A stretch of 64,000 bases of DNA from SHZL01 sp963784425. GTDB lineage: Bacteria > Pseudomonadota > Gammaproteobacteria > Xanthomonadales > SZUA-36. The stretch covers positions 248,001-312,000 of the forward strand of contig CAWARM010000007.1 of the NCBI GenBank assembly GCA_963784425.1. Reading direction: 5' to 3'. Below, piece by piece: positions 47,198-55,638 of this stretch; position 1 is the first letter of the stretch; every line of letters begins with the position of its first letter. Below the pieces are notes generated by a model, which saw only the letters and a program-made list of their open reading frames with translations, was not told the origin of the DNA and made no database searches. A program made the translations under genes and the position numbers.

Positions 47198-48670
47198 ATG
47201 TTGCGAACACGCAATCTAAGGTGGATGCTCCTGGTCTGCGTTGTTGTGCTGTGCAGCAGCGCGACCTGGGCGCAAAACCTCAACACCGCTGCGAAACCTC
47301 CGGTTGCGTCATTGCCAGGCTGGGTCGTGCTGGTGCTCAAGCCCATAGGATTGGAGCGGGTACGCCCGGTCACCGGCGTAGTGATTTCCGCAGATGGGCT
47401 GGTCATAGTGCCGCTGGATTTTGCTGTGCCCGGCGATCAGATCATCATCCTGGACGGTGGCACGGACATTGCAAAAAACGGCCGTGCTGCTACGGTCAAG
47501 ACTCAGTTGGGCAGTGCCGGACTGACCGTGCTTTCGGCTCCCCTGCTCAAACGCGCTCCGGCTACCCTGGCGACCACGCCGCTACAGACAGGCGATGTCG
47601 TTCGCCTGGCTGCATTTCCCCCGGCTGAGCAGATTGCTCAGGGAGCCGTGCCCTTATTGGTTGCCTCGGAAGTTGCCATTGCCGCGGCACCCGCCGGGCA
47701 GGCGAATGACACAGTGCCGATGATTTCCATCGTGGCTGGAAAAGAACTGCCCAATGTATCCGGGGCACTGCTGGATGCCTGTGGAAACCTCGTGGGATGG
47801 AGTTCTTCCAACGGCGTGCAAAGCATGGAGACGACCGGGTCCCCGGCCTATTTGTGGCAAAGCAGTTTAACCCAGGCTCTCAGCACTGTGCCCGTGAACC
47901 TGGTTACGACGCCTTGCCCCGTTCTGGCTCCAGCGCTGGCTCCGGCCTCGGATGCCGTGCCGGAAGCAGCAGCACCTGCGCCGGAGGCCGTGGCCGCAGC
48001 GGTAGCGTCTGATGAAGATGCGCAAGCCCCGGCTGAGCAGGACAACGAAGCGGAAGCTGCCGGGCCTGAAGCAGCGGGCCTCGATGATGCAGCCCTGGAA
48101 GGCACCCTCGTTCTGCCTGGCCAGGCCAGTGCGGAAACAGGTGGCCACAGCGCGCTCTTCTGGATTGGGCTTGGCCTGTTGCTGGCCATGGTGCTGCTGG
48201 CCGTGCTTGCCGCCCTGGCGTGGTGGTTGCGCAAGTGGCGCGGCGCACAAGAAGAGCCTGTTCAATCCCTGTTGCAAGACGCTCCCCCGCGGTTTTTCCA
48301 TGGTGGCAGAAATACTGAGCTGCCGGCAGTCGGGAAGGCTCCAGAGCCTTCAGATTGCGTCCTGGAAATCACCGGCAATTTACCCAATGGCACGCCCTTC
48401 CAGGCCAGTTGCAGCGTGCGCTCCGCCGCAGTCGATGCGGTCATCGGCCGCAGCGGCGGCGATATCTCCATCGATAGCCAGGAGGTCCAGCGGGCGCATG
48501 CGCGCATCAGCGGCAGTGCCGGCATGCTCACCATCACTGACCTGGGGTCCACCCGTGGAACCTGGATCAACCGCGTGCCTTGCCTGAAAGGGGAGATCAT
48601 GTACATCGGCCCAGATGACATGATTTTCCTTGGCGACGTGAGTTTCCGCATCGCGATGCGGTCGCAGTGA
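47198..48670 (+). CDS. Degenerate trypsin-like domain, membrane helix and FHA domain
   Basis: About 490 residues (ATG 47198, or GTG 47195). A signal peptide (MLLVCVVVLCSSATWAQ) leads to a trypsin/HtrA-like fold at about 30-240: PVTGVVISADGLVIVPLDFAVPG and VSGALLDACGNLVGW sit where GSGFxxxxGxILTNxHVV and GNSGGPL would be, so the catalytic His and Ser are missing. An Ala/Glu-rich linker, a helix (FWIGLGLLLAMVLLAVLAALAWW, about 320-343) and a cytosolic FHA domain (VIGRSGGDISIDSQEVQRAHARI, DLGSTRGTWIN) follow. This FHA has the GR, Ser-type and DLGSTRGT positions. It would carry signals across the membrane. Confidence 0.82.
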   Translation: MLRTRNLRWMLLVCVVVLCSSATWAQNLNTAAKPPVASLPGWVVLVLKPIGLERVRPVTGVVISADGLVIVPLDFAVPGDQIIILDGGTDIAKNGRAATVKTQLGSAGLTVLSAPLLKRAPATLATTPLQTGDVVRLAAFPPAEQIAQGAVPLLVASEVAIAAAPAGQANDTVPMISIVAGKELPNVSGALLDACGNLVGWSSSNGVQSMETTGSPAYLWQSSLTQALSTVPVNLVTTPCPVLAPALAPASDAVPEAAAPAPEAVAAAVASDEDAQAPAEQDNEAEAAGPEAAGLDDAALEGTLVLPGQASAETGGHSALFWIGLGLLLAMVLLAVLAALAWWLRKWRGAQEEPVQSLLQDAPPRFFHGGRNTELPAVGKAPEPSDCVLEITGNLPNGTPFQASCSVRSAAVDAVIGRSGGDISIDSQEVQRAHARISGSAGMLTITDLGSTRGTWINRVPCLKGEIMYIGPDDMIFLGDVSFRIAMRSQ

Positions 48671-51093
48671 ACCGGGAGTCGCTGGCACTGCCCGCGGGAG
48701 CAGTGGTTGACTGTTTCACCATTGACCAGGCCGTTGCGGCCGGGGTGGACAGCCTTACCTACCTTGCACGCGAAGTACAGACCGGCATGGTGTACAGCCT
48801 GCGTGAGTACCTGCCCCGGCAAGGTGTTGCACGCGCGGCAGATGGCACGGTGCAGGGCACGGATGAGCAGTGCGCCAATGCTTTATCCATCGGCGTCGCG
48901 CAGTTCCTCGTGGACGTAGCCGGTTCGGCCACGCTGCACCATGCTGGACTCCTTACCGCCTCCCGCTGGTTCAGGGCCAACGGGACCGCTTATGCCGTCA
49001 CGCCCTGTCCTCCTGGCGAATCACTCGCCAGGAGGGTGCAATCAGCGGGAAAACTGACGCCGACCCAGGCGGCCGCAATTGCCATGCCGGTGCTCGAGGC
49101 CCTGGATTACTTGCACGCGCAGAACTTCATTCACCAGGAATTGTGTCCGCAACTTATCCATGTGCTCGACTCCGGAGTTGCGGTGGTGCTGGGCACCGGT
49201 GGCGCGGCACGGCCGGGCACTGAGCCGGTCCCCTTGCCGGCCGGCCACCCCATGCAAGATTACGGCGCGATTGAGCAGTTCCGGGAAGCAGGAAAAATCG
49301 GCCCGTGGACGGACATCTATTGCCTCGCTGCCATCCTGTATCACGCAATTAACGGCAAGGCTCCAGTTAGCTCCGTGGAGAGGTGGGCTGCCGTGCAATC
49401 CGGTGCGCCGGATCCCCTGATGCCGCTGGAACTGCCTGCTACTGCGGGCGAGTCGCAGCGGGAAGTGGCGCTACTCATCAACCGTGGACTGGCGCTTGAA
49501 CCGGGCGCCCGCCCGCAATCGGTACGGGAGTGGAGAACCCGGGTCGAGCGCGTCACCGCGACCCCCGGCGAGGAGGGTATTACGCCGGGCTTGCCTGCAG
49601 GCGCGGAAGTCCGCGATTGGCGGTCCATCCTTCTGCTGACAGTGTTTCTCCTGGGTCTTGCCTCCCTGGCCTGGTATGTGCTGTCCAGCCGCTGGAGCGA
49701 GACCCACCGCGAGGAAAGCGCGGCGACTGAAACAGTGCCCGGCAGTGGGGCGCCTTCGCCCGAAGAGACAGAGCGGTGGCGGTCGGCACTGGAGGTAGAC
49801 GCCGTGGTCGGCTACCGTTCCTTCCTGGAGGATTTTCCGCAATCGGCGCATCGGCAGCAGGCGCAGGAACACATCGACATGCTCGAAAACAAGGCATGGG
49901 AAGGCGTAGTCGCGGAGGGCACCCGGGCGGCCTACGAGGCCCACCTGGAAATCTTCCCGGACGGCGTGCACGCAACCGAAGCGCTGGCCCGCATTGAGGA
50001 ATTCAAGCAGGAAGAAGCCCGGCTCGCACGCGAACGCGATGCGCTGCAGCACAGCGACGATGAGGCCTGGAACTCTGCCCGATCTGCAGCGAGCATCGCG
50101 GCATTGGATGCTTATATTTCTGCCTGGCCTGGCGGCACGCACGTGGCGGAGGCGCATGAGCTCCGGCAAAACCTGCAAGGAGGCATGAACGACGCTGCTG
50201 CCTTTGCTGTCGCCAGCAAGGAAAACACCATCGAGGCCTACCGGACCTACATCAAGGAGTTTCCTGCAGGGCGCAAGGTCACCGCAGCGCAAGAGGCCAT
50301 CGAATCATTGACGCTACGCCCTGGCAAGACGTTTCGTGATTGCAGCGAATGCCCGCTCATGGTGATGGTTCCTGGCGGCGCCTTCTGGCAAGGCACGGCG
50401 GATGCATCGGCCTTCGCCATCAGCATTGAAAAGCCGCGCCGCAGGGTAACCATTGCTGAGCCTTTTGCCGTGGGCGTGCATGAAATTACCATGGCAGAGT
50501 GGGACGCCTGCGTCGCTGATGGCGCGTGTGAAACCCGCCCCGCGGACAACGGCTGGGGACGGGGTGACCGGCCCGTGATGATGGTGTCCTGGAATGATGC
50601 GCAGCAATACGCCACCTGGCTTGGCAAGAAGACCGGCCAGGCTTATTCCCTGCCCAGTGAAAGCCAGTGGGAATACATTGCCCGGGCCGGTGAAGAAGGT
50701 GAATGGCCGGGTGGAGATGCTGCGCTGGTGTGCGCTTATGCGAACATCGCCGGCGAGGAAACGGGCTTTGAGTGGCGGCACAAGGAATGCTCCGACATTT
50801 CCGCATTTGAAACCCTGCCGGTGGGTTCACTCAAAGGCAATGCCTTTGGGGTGTATGATGCAATTGGTAACGTCGCTGAATGGACGCTGGATTGCATGAA
50901 CCTGTCCTATCTTGAAGCGCCGTCAGATGGCAGCGCATGGTCGGTGGGCATGTGCAGTTCACACATGACGCGGGGCGGTTCGTGGTTTACCGGCTCCAAG
51001 GAGTCCCGCCTCGGTGCCCGGTTCAACCTGAAAAATGGTGACCGCAATGATTTCACCGGATTCCGCCTGGTCAGGAAAGTTGAACGTCAATGA
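48667..51093 (+). CDS. Pseudokinase, membrane helix and FGE/sulfatase-modifying-like domain
   Basis: An 808-residue protein whose GTG start overlaps the previous stop by GTGA. Residues 1-290 have a Ser/Thr-kinase frame (LREYLP, MPVLEALDYLHAQNFIHQELCPQLIHV, DIYCLAAILYHAINGKAP), but HRDLKPxN reads HQELCPQL and no DFG is seen, so it should not phosphorylate. A helix lies at about 319-337, then repeats, then a formylglycine-generating-enzyme-like domain at about 557-806 (MVMVPGGAFWQGT, VSWNDAQQYATWL, RGGSWFTGSKESRLGAR, FTGFRLVR). The pseudokinase would face the FHA proteins in the cytosol and the FGE-like domain the periplasm. Confidence 0.87.
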   Translation: MNRESLALPAGAVVDCFTIDQAVAAGVDSLTYLAREVQTGMVYSLREYLPRQGVARAADGTVQGTDEQCANALSIGVAQFLVDVAGSATLHHAGLLTASRWFRANGTAYAVTPCPPGESLARRVQSAGKLTPTQAAAIAMPVLEALDYLHAQNFIHQELCPQLIHVLDSGVAVVLGTGGAARPGTEPVPLPAGHPMQDYGAIEQFREAGKIGPWTDIYCLAAILYHAINGKAPVSSVERWAAVQSGAPDPLMPLELPATAGESQREVALLINRGLALEPGARPQSVREWRTRVERVTATPGEEGITPGLPAGAEVRDWRSILLLTVFLLGLASLAWYVLSSRWSETHREESAATETVPGSGAPSPEETERWRSALEVDAVVGYRSFLEDFPQSAHRQQAQEHIDMLENKAWEGVVAEGTRAAYEAHLEIFPDGVHATEALARIEEFKQEEARLARERDALQHSDDEAWNSARSAASIAALDAYISAWPGGTHVAEAHELRQNLQGGMNDAAAFAVASKENTIEAYRTYIKEFPAGRKVTAAQEAIESLTLRPGKTFRDCSECPLMVMVPGGAFWQGTADASAFAISIEKPRRRVTIAEPFAVGVHEITMAEWDACVADGACETRPADNGWGRGDRPVMMVSWNDAQQYATWLGKKTGQAYSLPSESQWEYIARAGEEGEWPGGDAALVCAYANIAGEETGFEWRHKECSDISAFETLPVGSLKGNAFGVYDAIGNVAEWTLDCMNLSYLEAPSDGSAWSVGMCSSHMTRGGSWFTGSKESRLGARFNLKNGDRNDFTGFRLVRKVERQ

Positions 51094-51131
51094 TATCTGG
51101 CAATGATTTCTGGCAGTGATGCGTGGCAATG
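51090..51131 (+). repeat. Three 13-bp start-codon repeats at the FGE/Gln-rich junction
   Basis: Units ATGATATCTGGCA, ATGATTTCTGGCA and GTGATGCGTGGCA (51090, 51103, 51116) precede the ATG at 51129. The upstream gene's TGA lies in the first ATGA. The ORF from 51103 (MISGSDAWQ) stops inside the ATGATG of the real start. With a 13-bp period the handover skips one unit. Confidence 0.75.
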
Positions 51132-51692
51132 ATGAATATCGAAATGAAGCATGATGCAATGCAGCATGGCCTGAGCCTTTGGCCGAGCCGGCCTGCCGGC
51201 CTGATCACCCTGCCGGCCCTGGCCCTGGCGCTGACAGTCCTTGCCTGTGGGCAGGCCTTTGCCCAGGAAGATACAGATACCAAGGCCAGTGACGAGAAGG
51301 CCGCTGCCGTATCGAGTAGCCATGTCGATGAGAACGAAAACAGTTACCGCGCCAGCAAGGAATTGAGGGATCAGCGTTTCGAAGGAAAGCCCCAGTCAAA
51401 CACCATTTACACAGCTCCCGCGGGCGATGCCAAAATAGACAAATTGCCGCTGGCTTCGCGTGAACACATTCGCGAGCAGATGCGCGACATGATCATGTCC
51501 ACACGGCAGTGGAAACCGGGCGACGACCTCAGTGACTATCCCTACAAGCCCAGCGAAGCGGCGCAGAAAGACCCGGCATTGAACGCGCAGGAGCGTGAAG
51601 CCTGGGCTGAACAATTGCAGAAATACCAGGAACGCGAGGCAGCAGCCTATGCCAGCGCCAACGGCATGAACGCTTTAAGCGCAGACCCCAGC

Positions 51693-51818
51693 CAGCAAGG
51701 CCAGCAAGGCCAGCAGGGGCAGCAAGGTCAGCAGGGCCAACAAGGGCAGCAAGGCCAGCAGGGGCAGCAAGGGCAGCAGGGCAACAGGGGCAGCAGGGCC
51801 AGCAGGGCCAGCAAGGGG
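51693..51818 (+). repeat. 9-bp CAGCARGGN repeat tract coding QQG
   Basis: About thirteen units of CAG-CAR-GGN in tandem. A unit lacking one base at 51780-51782 shifts the frame. Such a tract is prone to slippage in vivo and to miscounting in assembly. Confidence 0.85.
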
Positions 51819-52264
51819 GGAGTCAATCCGTCGCGCAGTCGGGCAAAGGCGCCGGTTCCCCCGGGCAGGGCCAGCAGGACAAAGCGCAGCAGAGCATTGA
51901 TGCATACTCCGGTCGCGAACGGGCGCCGCAGCAGATGAGTACGGCCGGCGTTTCAGAAAACGCGTTGAGTTTCCTCCAGAGCCGGGGCGGAGTTCCCCCG
52001 GGCGCATCATCCAGCAGCGAGCAGGGCAGTGCTGGCGCTCAGGGAGCAGAGCAGCAGGCAACCGGCGCGCAACAATCCGGTTCACCAACTGCCGGTAGCG
52101 GAGGCAAATCCCAAAAGGAATCCACGGCGGGTTCCACATCGGCTGCCACAGCGGAGAACAACACCGGATCGGCCCCGCCGGGCAGCCTGGAAACGAGTCA
52201 GTTGGCCATGCTGCAAGGTGTGAATTCCGCAGCCAGTGCGGGTAGCAGCAGCTCGGGGTCGCCA

Positions 52265-52408
52265 GGGCAGGAATCAGCTCAGCAATCAGGCCAGGAATCA
52301 GGACAAGAATCAGGCCAGGAATCAGCCCAGGCGTCAGCTCAGCAGTCAGCCCAGGCTTCGGCTCAGCAATCAGGCCAGGAATCAGGACAAGAATCAGGTC
52401 AGGAATCG
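52265..52408 (+). repeat. 12-bp repeats coding SGQE/SAQ
   Basis: Irregular tandem units of GGCCAGGAATCA and variants code GQES and AQQS/AQAS blocks in the C-terminal half of the Gln-rich protein. Low-complexity coding repeat, no array features. Confidence 0.7.
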
Positions 52409-52599
52409 GCAGAGGAAGAGGCGGCGCAGCAAGCACAGGCCGAAATGCTGGCCGGTACCCTTGAGGTTGGCCAGCTGAAACAAATGCAGGGCAGTTCACT
52501 GCAACCTGGCGAAACGCAGGGAGGGGCGTTGACTGCGGAGCCAGGTACCCTGGAAATTGAGGACCTGAAGTTACTCGAAAAATAGAAACGGCACGGGTA

Positions 52600-53397
52600 T
52601 CAGTGAATCTTTGCTTCGGAGTCTATCAACTCGTCACCCGGTAATTTTGGCGGTTTGCCTTTCTTGTTCCTGGTCAGCCAGTAAACATTTTCCATAGCCT
52701 GCAAGTGCTGTTTGAAGCTGTCCATGGCAGGCTCGTCCTCCAGCAAGCGCTGATATGCTTCCATCCTGCCGCCAGTGGCATCCATGGCATCGTCGGTGAT
52801 GGCGTCGAGTTCCTCGCTGAATGCCCAGTACTCCATGACATTGCGCAGGTAAATGGTTTTGGCCTGGTAGGCCTGCAGATATGCGGTATTCGCTGAACCG
52901 TTGCTGCCGCCCTGGTATTCAAGTGCGCTCGAGAGGGCGGTCCGGACAATGATGGCATCTTCGGCCAGCTCGACCAGGTTCACCCCGGCGACGACCTCAG
53001 GCTGGGTTTTTGCGATTTTGTCTACAGCGGCAAGGATGCTTTTCCGGTTCTCCTGCACGAAGCCAATCACTGTGATGGCATTGGCTATCAGCGCGTCCTG
53101 GTCGACAATCCGGTTCAGCGGCGTCTGGAAATCATCCACATTGATTTGCGGAAAGCGGTTTGCATCTGCTTCAGCCTGTGGCTGTCCCGAGAATTGCCCC
53201 AAGGATTGGCGCGAAGATTGAAGCTCCTTCAGGAAAGCGGGATCCATGCCTTCTGCTACCATCATCACCAGGTTGTACTGGCGGTATTGTTCTGCTGCGG
53301 TAAGCTCAGCAAGCCCGCCTGATGACATTTCGCTCCAGGCGTTGAAGGCCACCAACTGCAGCAGCACCGTGACCATCATCAACCGGAACGATTGCAT
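52600..53397 (-). CDS. Secreted helical protein of unknown family
   Basis: About 265 residues from the ATG at 53397 with GGGG five bases before it. A signal peptide (FRLMMVTVLLQLVAFNAWSE) precedes a mainly helical mature part (TAAEQYRQYNLVMMVAEGMDP, QDALIANAITVIGFVQENRK). The reading frame extends 17 codons upstream through a 15-bp repeat to a GTG at 53448, which would give an N-terminus of RLFGV repeats and is less likely. I do not recognise a family. It is convergent with the Gln-rich gene and follows the lipoprotein gene, so it may belong to the same envelope system. Confidence 0.7.
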   Translation of the reverse strand: MQSFRLMMVTVLLQLVAFNAWSEMSSGGLAELTAAEQYRQYNLVMMVAEGMDPAFLKELQSSRQSLGQFSGQPQAEADANRFPQINVDDFQTPLNRIVDQDALIANAITVIGFVQENRKSILAAVDKIAKTQPEVVAGVNLVELAEDAIIVRTALSSALEYQGGSNGSANTAYLQAYQAKTIYLRNVMEYWAFSEELDAITDDAMDATGGRMEAYQRLLEDEPAMDSFKQHLQAMENVYWLTRNKKGKPPKLPGDELIDSEAKIH

Positions 53398-53400
53398 CCG

Positions 53401-53445
53401 CACCCCGAGGAGCCGCACCCCGAAGAGCCGCACCCCGAAGAGCCG
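53401..53445. repeat. Three 15-bp repeats at a gene start
   Basis: CACCCCGARGAGCCG is repeated three times. On the minus strand each unit begins with GTG in the frame of the downstream gene, so duplication extends its N-terminus instead of creating mini-ORFs. In another minus frame an ATG at 53450 opens a Cys-Gly-Ser repeat ORF of 23 codons. Confidence 0.8.
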
Positions 53446-53451
53446 CACATA

Positions 53452-55407
53452 TCAGAATTCCAGTTTTTTCCATTGCTCTTCACTTGCCTTGCCTGCTTCC
53501 ACGCCTGCTTTGAACTGCAGGATCCTGGGCTGGCTGCCGGCTACCTCGAACATCACCACGCCATCCGGCTGTCCGTTCCTGAACTGGCCCTCGTAGTAAG
53601 CGGGGCTGGCCTGTCCGGCTTGCCGCACTATCATACCCCCGGTGCCGGAGGCCACGCCGTCTTTCGCATCGCCCAGGTATTCGACGGACGCTCCTGTTCC
53701 CTCGCCAACCAGGCCATAACCCCTGCCCGCTGCGAGGCCGTCATGGCACCCGCCATACCAGCGCCCCGGGGTAGCGATTGAGGGGTGGCGAAAAACACAT
53801 CGATCATCAGCAGTGGTATTCAGCGAACGCACCCTTGATTGGTACAACGCAGTCGTCTTGTCCCTGAACTCGGCGAATCCCCGCGCCGTTATTTTCTCCT
53901 TCGACTCCAGCCATTCCACTTGCACATTAATCTGGCGATCAAGCTCGGGGGCCATCAGGGCCATGAATTTTTCAGTAATGGTGCCGGACTTGGTGCGGGT
54001 TTTCATGGATTGGCTGGCTGACCAGATAGAACCCAGCACCAGCACACTGGTGAGATTCTGCAAGGCCGCGGCAACCACCGTGCCGGATACCGCTGTGCCG
54101 TAGACCGATCCGGCCAGCATGGCCACGGCGAGCGCAGTGGTCATGTTTTGCACCCTCGCGAGGTGCCGGCGTTCCTCCAGCATGCCGAATTCGGCTGCGA
54201 TCATCTGGCGCATTTTTTGTCCGTAATCACCAGAATAGGTACCCAGGTAAACGCTTTGGGACTGCCCCGAAAGGAATTTCTTTTCCGCCTCGATCAATGC
54301 AGCTGCCAATTGCAGGCGTGACCGGACGCTTTCGTCAGTGGAGCCAGCCATAAACACATTGGCCAGCTCCGGATCGAATCTCTGCAAGGTGGCCTGCCGC
54401 GCAAAAAAGAGTGCCCGGTCCTGGTCGACGCTTCCCAGCAGGTTCAACACGCGGTCAGCTGCGCCGTTGATGAAGGCCTGTTGGAAGGGATCGACGGAAT
54501 AGTCTTCCCCCAGGATGGCAACAGTCGCGGGGTTCATCTGTACTTTTTCCAATGGGTACACTTCCACTGCCAATACCTTGCCGTTGTTGTCCTTGACCGC
54601 CTTCGTTGGAACCTGGACGGGGGCGGGATTGCGCGTGCTCAGGAACGTGATGAAATCCAGGTTTCTCTGGTAGCCACTCGCCGGGTACTCGATCATGCTG
54701 GTGAATTGTTTCTCTGCCTGCTGTTCAGAGAGGTTCCACGAGGATTGCAGCAGTGGCTCACTGGCCAACAGCAAACCGTTGGTGGTGGGGCTCAACCATC
54801 GGTTGCTGTGCACCACGAACAAAGGTGTCACGATGTCGCCAAACGTCAGCGGCGGTGATTCCATGATTTCACGAATATCCGGGTAGGAGTACACGCTGAA
54901 ATCAATGGTAAGAACGCTGGGAATCTGTTCGGAGGCGAGCAGGGGCCGGCTGTGCAATCCGTTTTCCTTGTCCCAGACGATCATGTGGGGAGATAGCAGC
55001 ACTGTATCCGGGGGCAGCTTTTCCCTCAGCTCACGGTACAGGGTCATGGCGAAGTAATTCGTTTTCGCAATGATGGCCTGCGCCACCCGGGTGGTATCTG
55101 TGCGGAGCTTGACGTCTATGGGTACTGTGCCGCCAATCGCATTGTTACCAAATGCCTGGTAGAACACATTCTCCGCCTCCGCACTGATGATGGCAGGGTA
55201 GCGAATGACAATCAGCGCCTCGGCGCGCGGCAGGATACTTACGGGAGTGGCTGCGTTGGCTTTTTCCGTGTAGACGGATGTCTTGGTACCCCGCGCAGTT
55301 CCCGCGCAGCCTGCCAGCCACGTACAGAGCAGGACAGTGGCAGCCAGCAGCACCCAATGGACACGCGATTTGCAGCTTGAAGACAAGGTTGGGGATAAAT
55401 GCTGCAA
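53452..55407 (-). CDS. Lipoprotein with MORN-like C-terminus
   Basis: A 651-residue protein with a lipoprotein signal (WVLLAATVLLCTWLAGC). Residues about 40-300 resemble no family I can name (ALIVIRYPAII, PHMIVWDKENG). A hydrophobic glycine-rich segment lies in the middle (TTALAVAMLAGSVYGTAVSGTVVAA). The C-terminus (RWYGGCHDGLAAGRGYGLV, PAYYEGQFRNGQPDGVVMF) has MORN-type YxGxxxxGxxxG spacing. Probably anchored to the outer or inner membrane, facing the periplasm. It is divergent from the sorbosone-dehydrogenase-like gene with a 231-bp spacer, in which nothing else was recognised. Confidence 0.72.
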   Translation of the reverse strand: MQHLSPTLSSSCKSRVHWVLLAATVLLCTWLAGCAGTARGTKTSVYTEKANAATPVSILPRAEALIVIRYPAIISAEAENVFYQAFGNNAIGGTVPIDVKLRTDTTRVAQAIIAKTNYFAMTLYRELREKLPPDTVLLSPHMIVWDKENGLHSRPLLASEQIPSVLTIDFSVYSYPDIREIMESPPLTFGDIVTPLFVVHSNRWLSPTTNGLLLASEPLLQSSWNLSEQQAEKQFTSMIEYPASGYQRNLDFITFLSTRNPAPVQVPTKAVKDNNGKVLAVEVYPLEKVQMNPATVAILGEDYSVDPFQQAFINGAADRVLNLLGSVDQDRALFFARQATLQRFDPELANVFMAGSTDESVRSRLQLAAALIEAEKKFLSGQSQSVYLGTYSGDYGQKMRQMIAAEFGMLEERRHLARVQNMTTALAVAMLAGSVYGTAVSGTVVAAALQNLTSVLVLGSIWSASQSMKTRTKSGTITEKFMALMAPELDRQINVQVEWLESKEKITARGFAEFRDKTTALYQSRVRSLNTTADDRCVFRHPSIATPGRWYGGCHDGLAAGRGYGLVGEGTGASVEYLGDAKDGVASGTGGMIVRQAGQASPAYYEGQFRNGQPDGVVMFEVAGSQPRILQFKAGVEAGKASEEQWKKLEF

Positions 55408-55638
55408 GTCTCTTCCTGGATGTGTGGTTTCTGGGGCCGGAACTTATCGGACTGCTACCGCGCACTGAAATTCAATGCAGTGACGTTTGGGTGCAGGTCG
55501 GCAGTGGTGCTGCGGCAGGTAGTTTACGGATGGGGAACAGATATGCCAAATACTATGTGGCGGTGACTCTCCGCCGGTCAATTCCCGCAGCATCATCTTA
55601 TGGCATTATGTGCCGGTTAGAGAGACGAGGTAAGAAGC

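Larger units (their letters stand above)
51129..52585 (+). pseudogene. Gln-rich low-complexity secreted protein, frameshifted in its repeat
   Basis: A signal peptide (LITLPALALALTVLACGQAFAQ) is followed by a charged region (EREAWAEQLQKYQEREAAAYA), QQG triplet repeats, and after a frame change a Ser/Gln/Gly-rich part with GQES repeats and a C-terminus LEIEDLKLLEK. The frame breaks at 51780-51782 within the QQG tract; adding one G restores QQGQQG and joins both halves to about 485 residues. LETSQLAMLQ, LEVGQLKQMQ and LEIEDLKLLE are three diverged copies of a short motif near the C-terminus. No family recognised. It may act as an extended periplasmic linker or adhesin-like part of the vWA system. 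Confidence 0.7.

Noticed and set aside
51693..52408. Repeats in the Gln-rich gene considered as a CRISPR array
   Set aside because: Units are 9-12 bp, contiguous, and in coding phase; there are no spacers and no cas genes.
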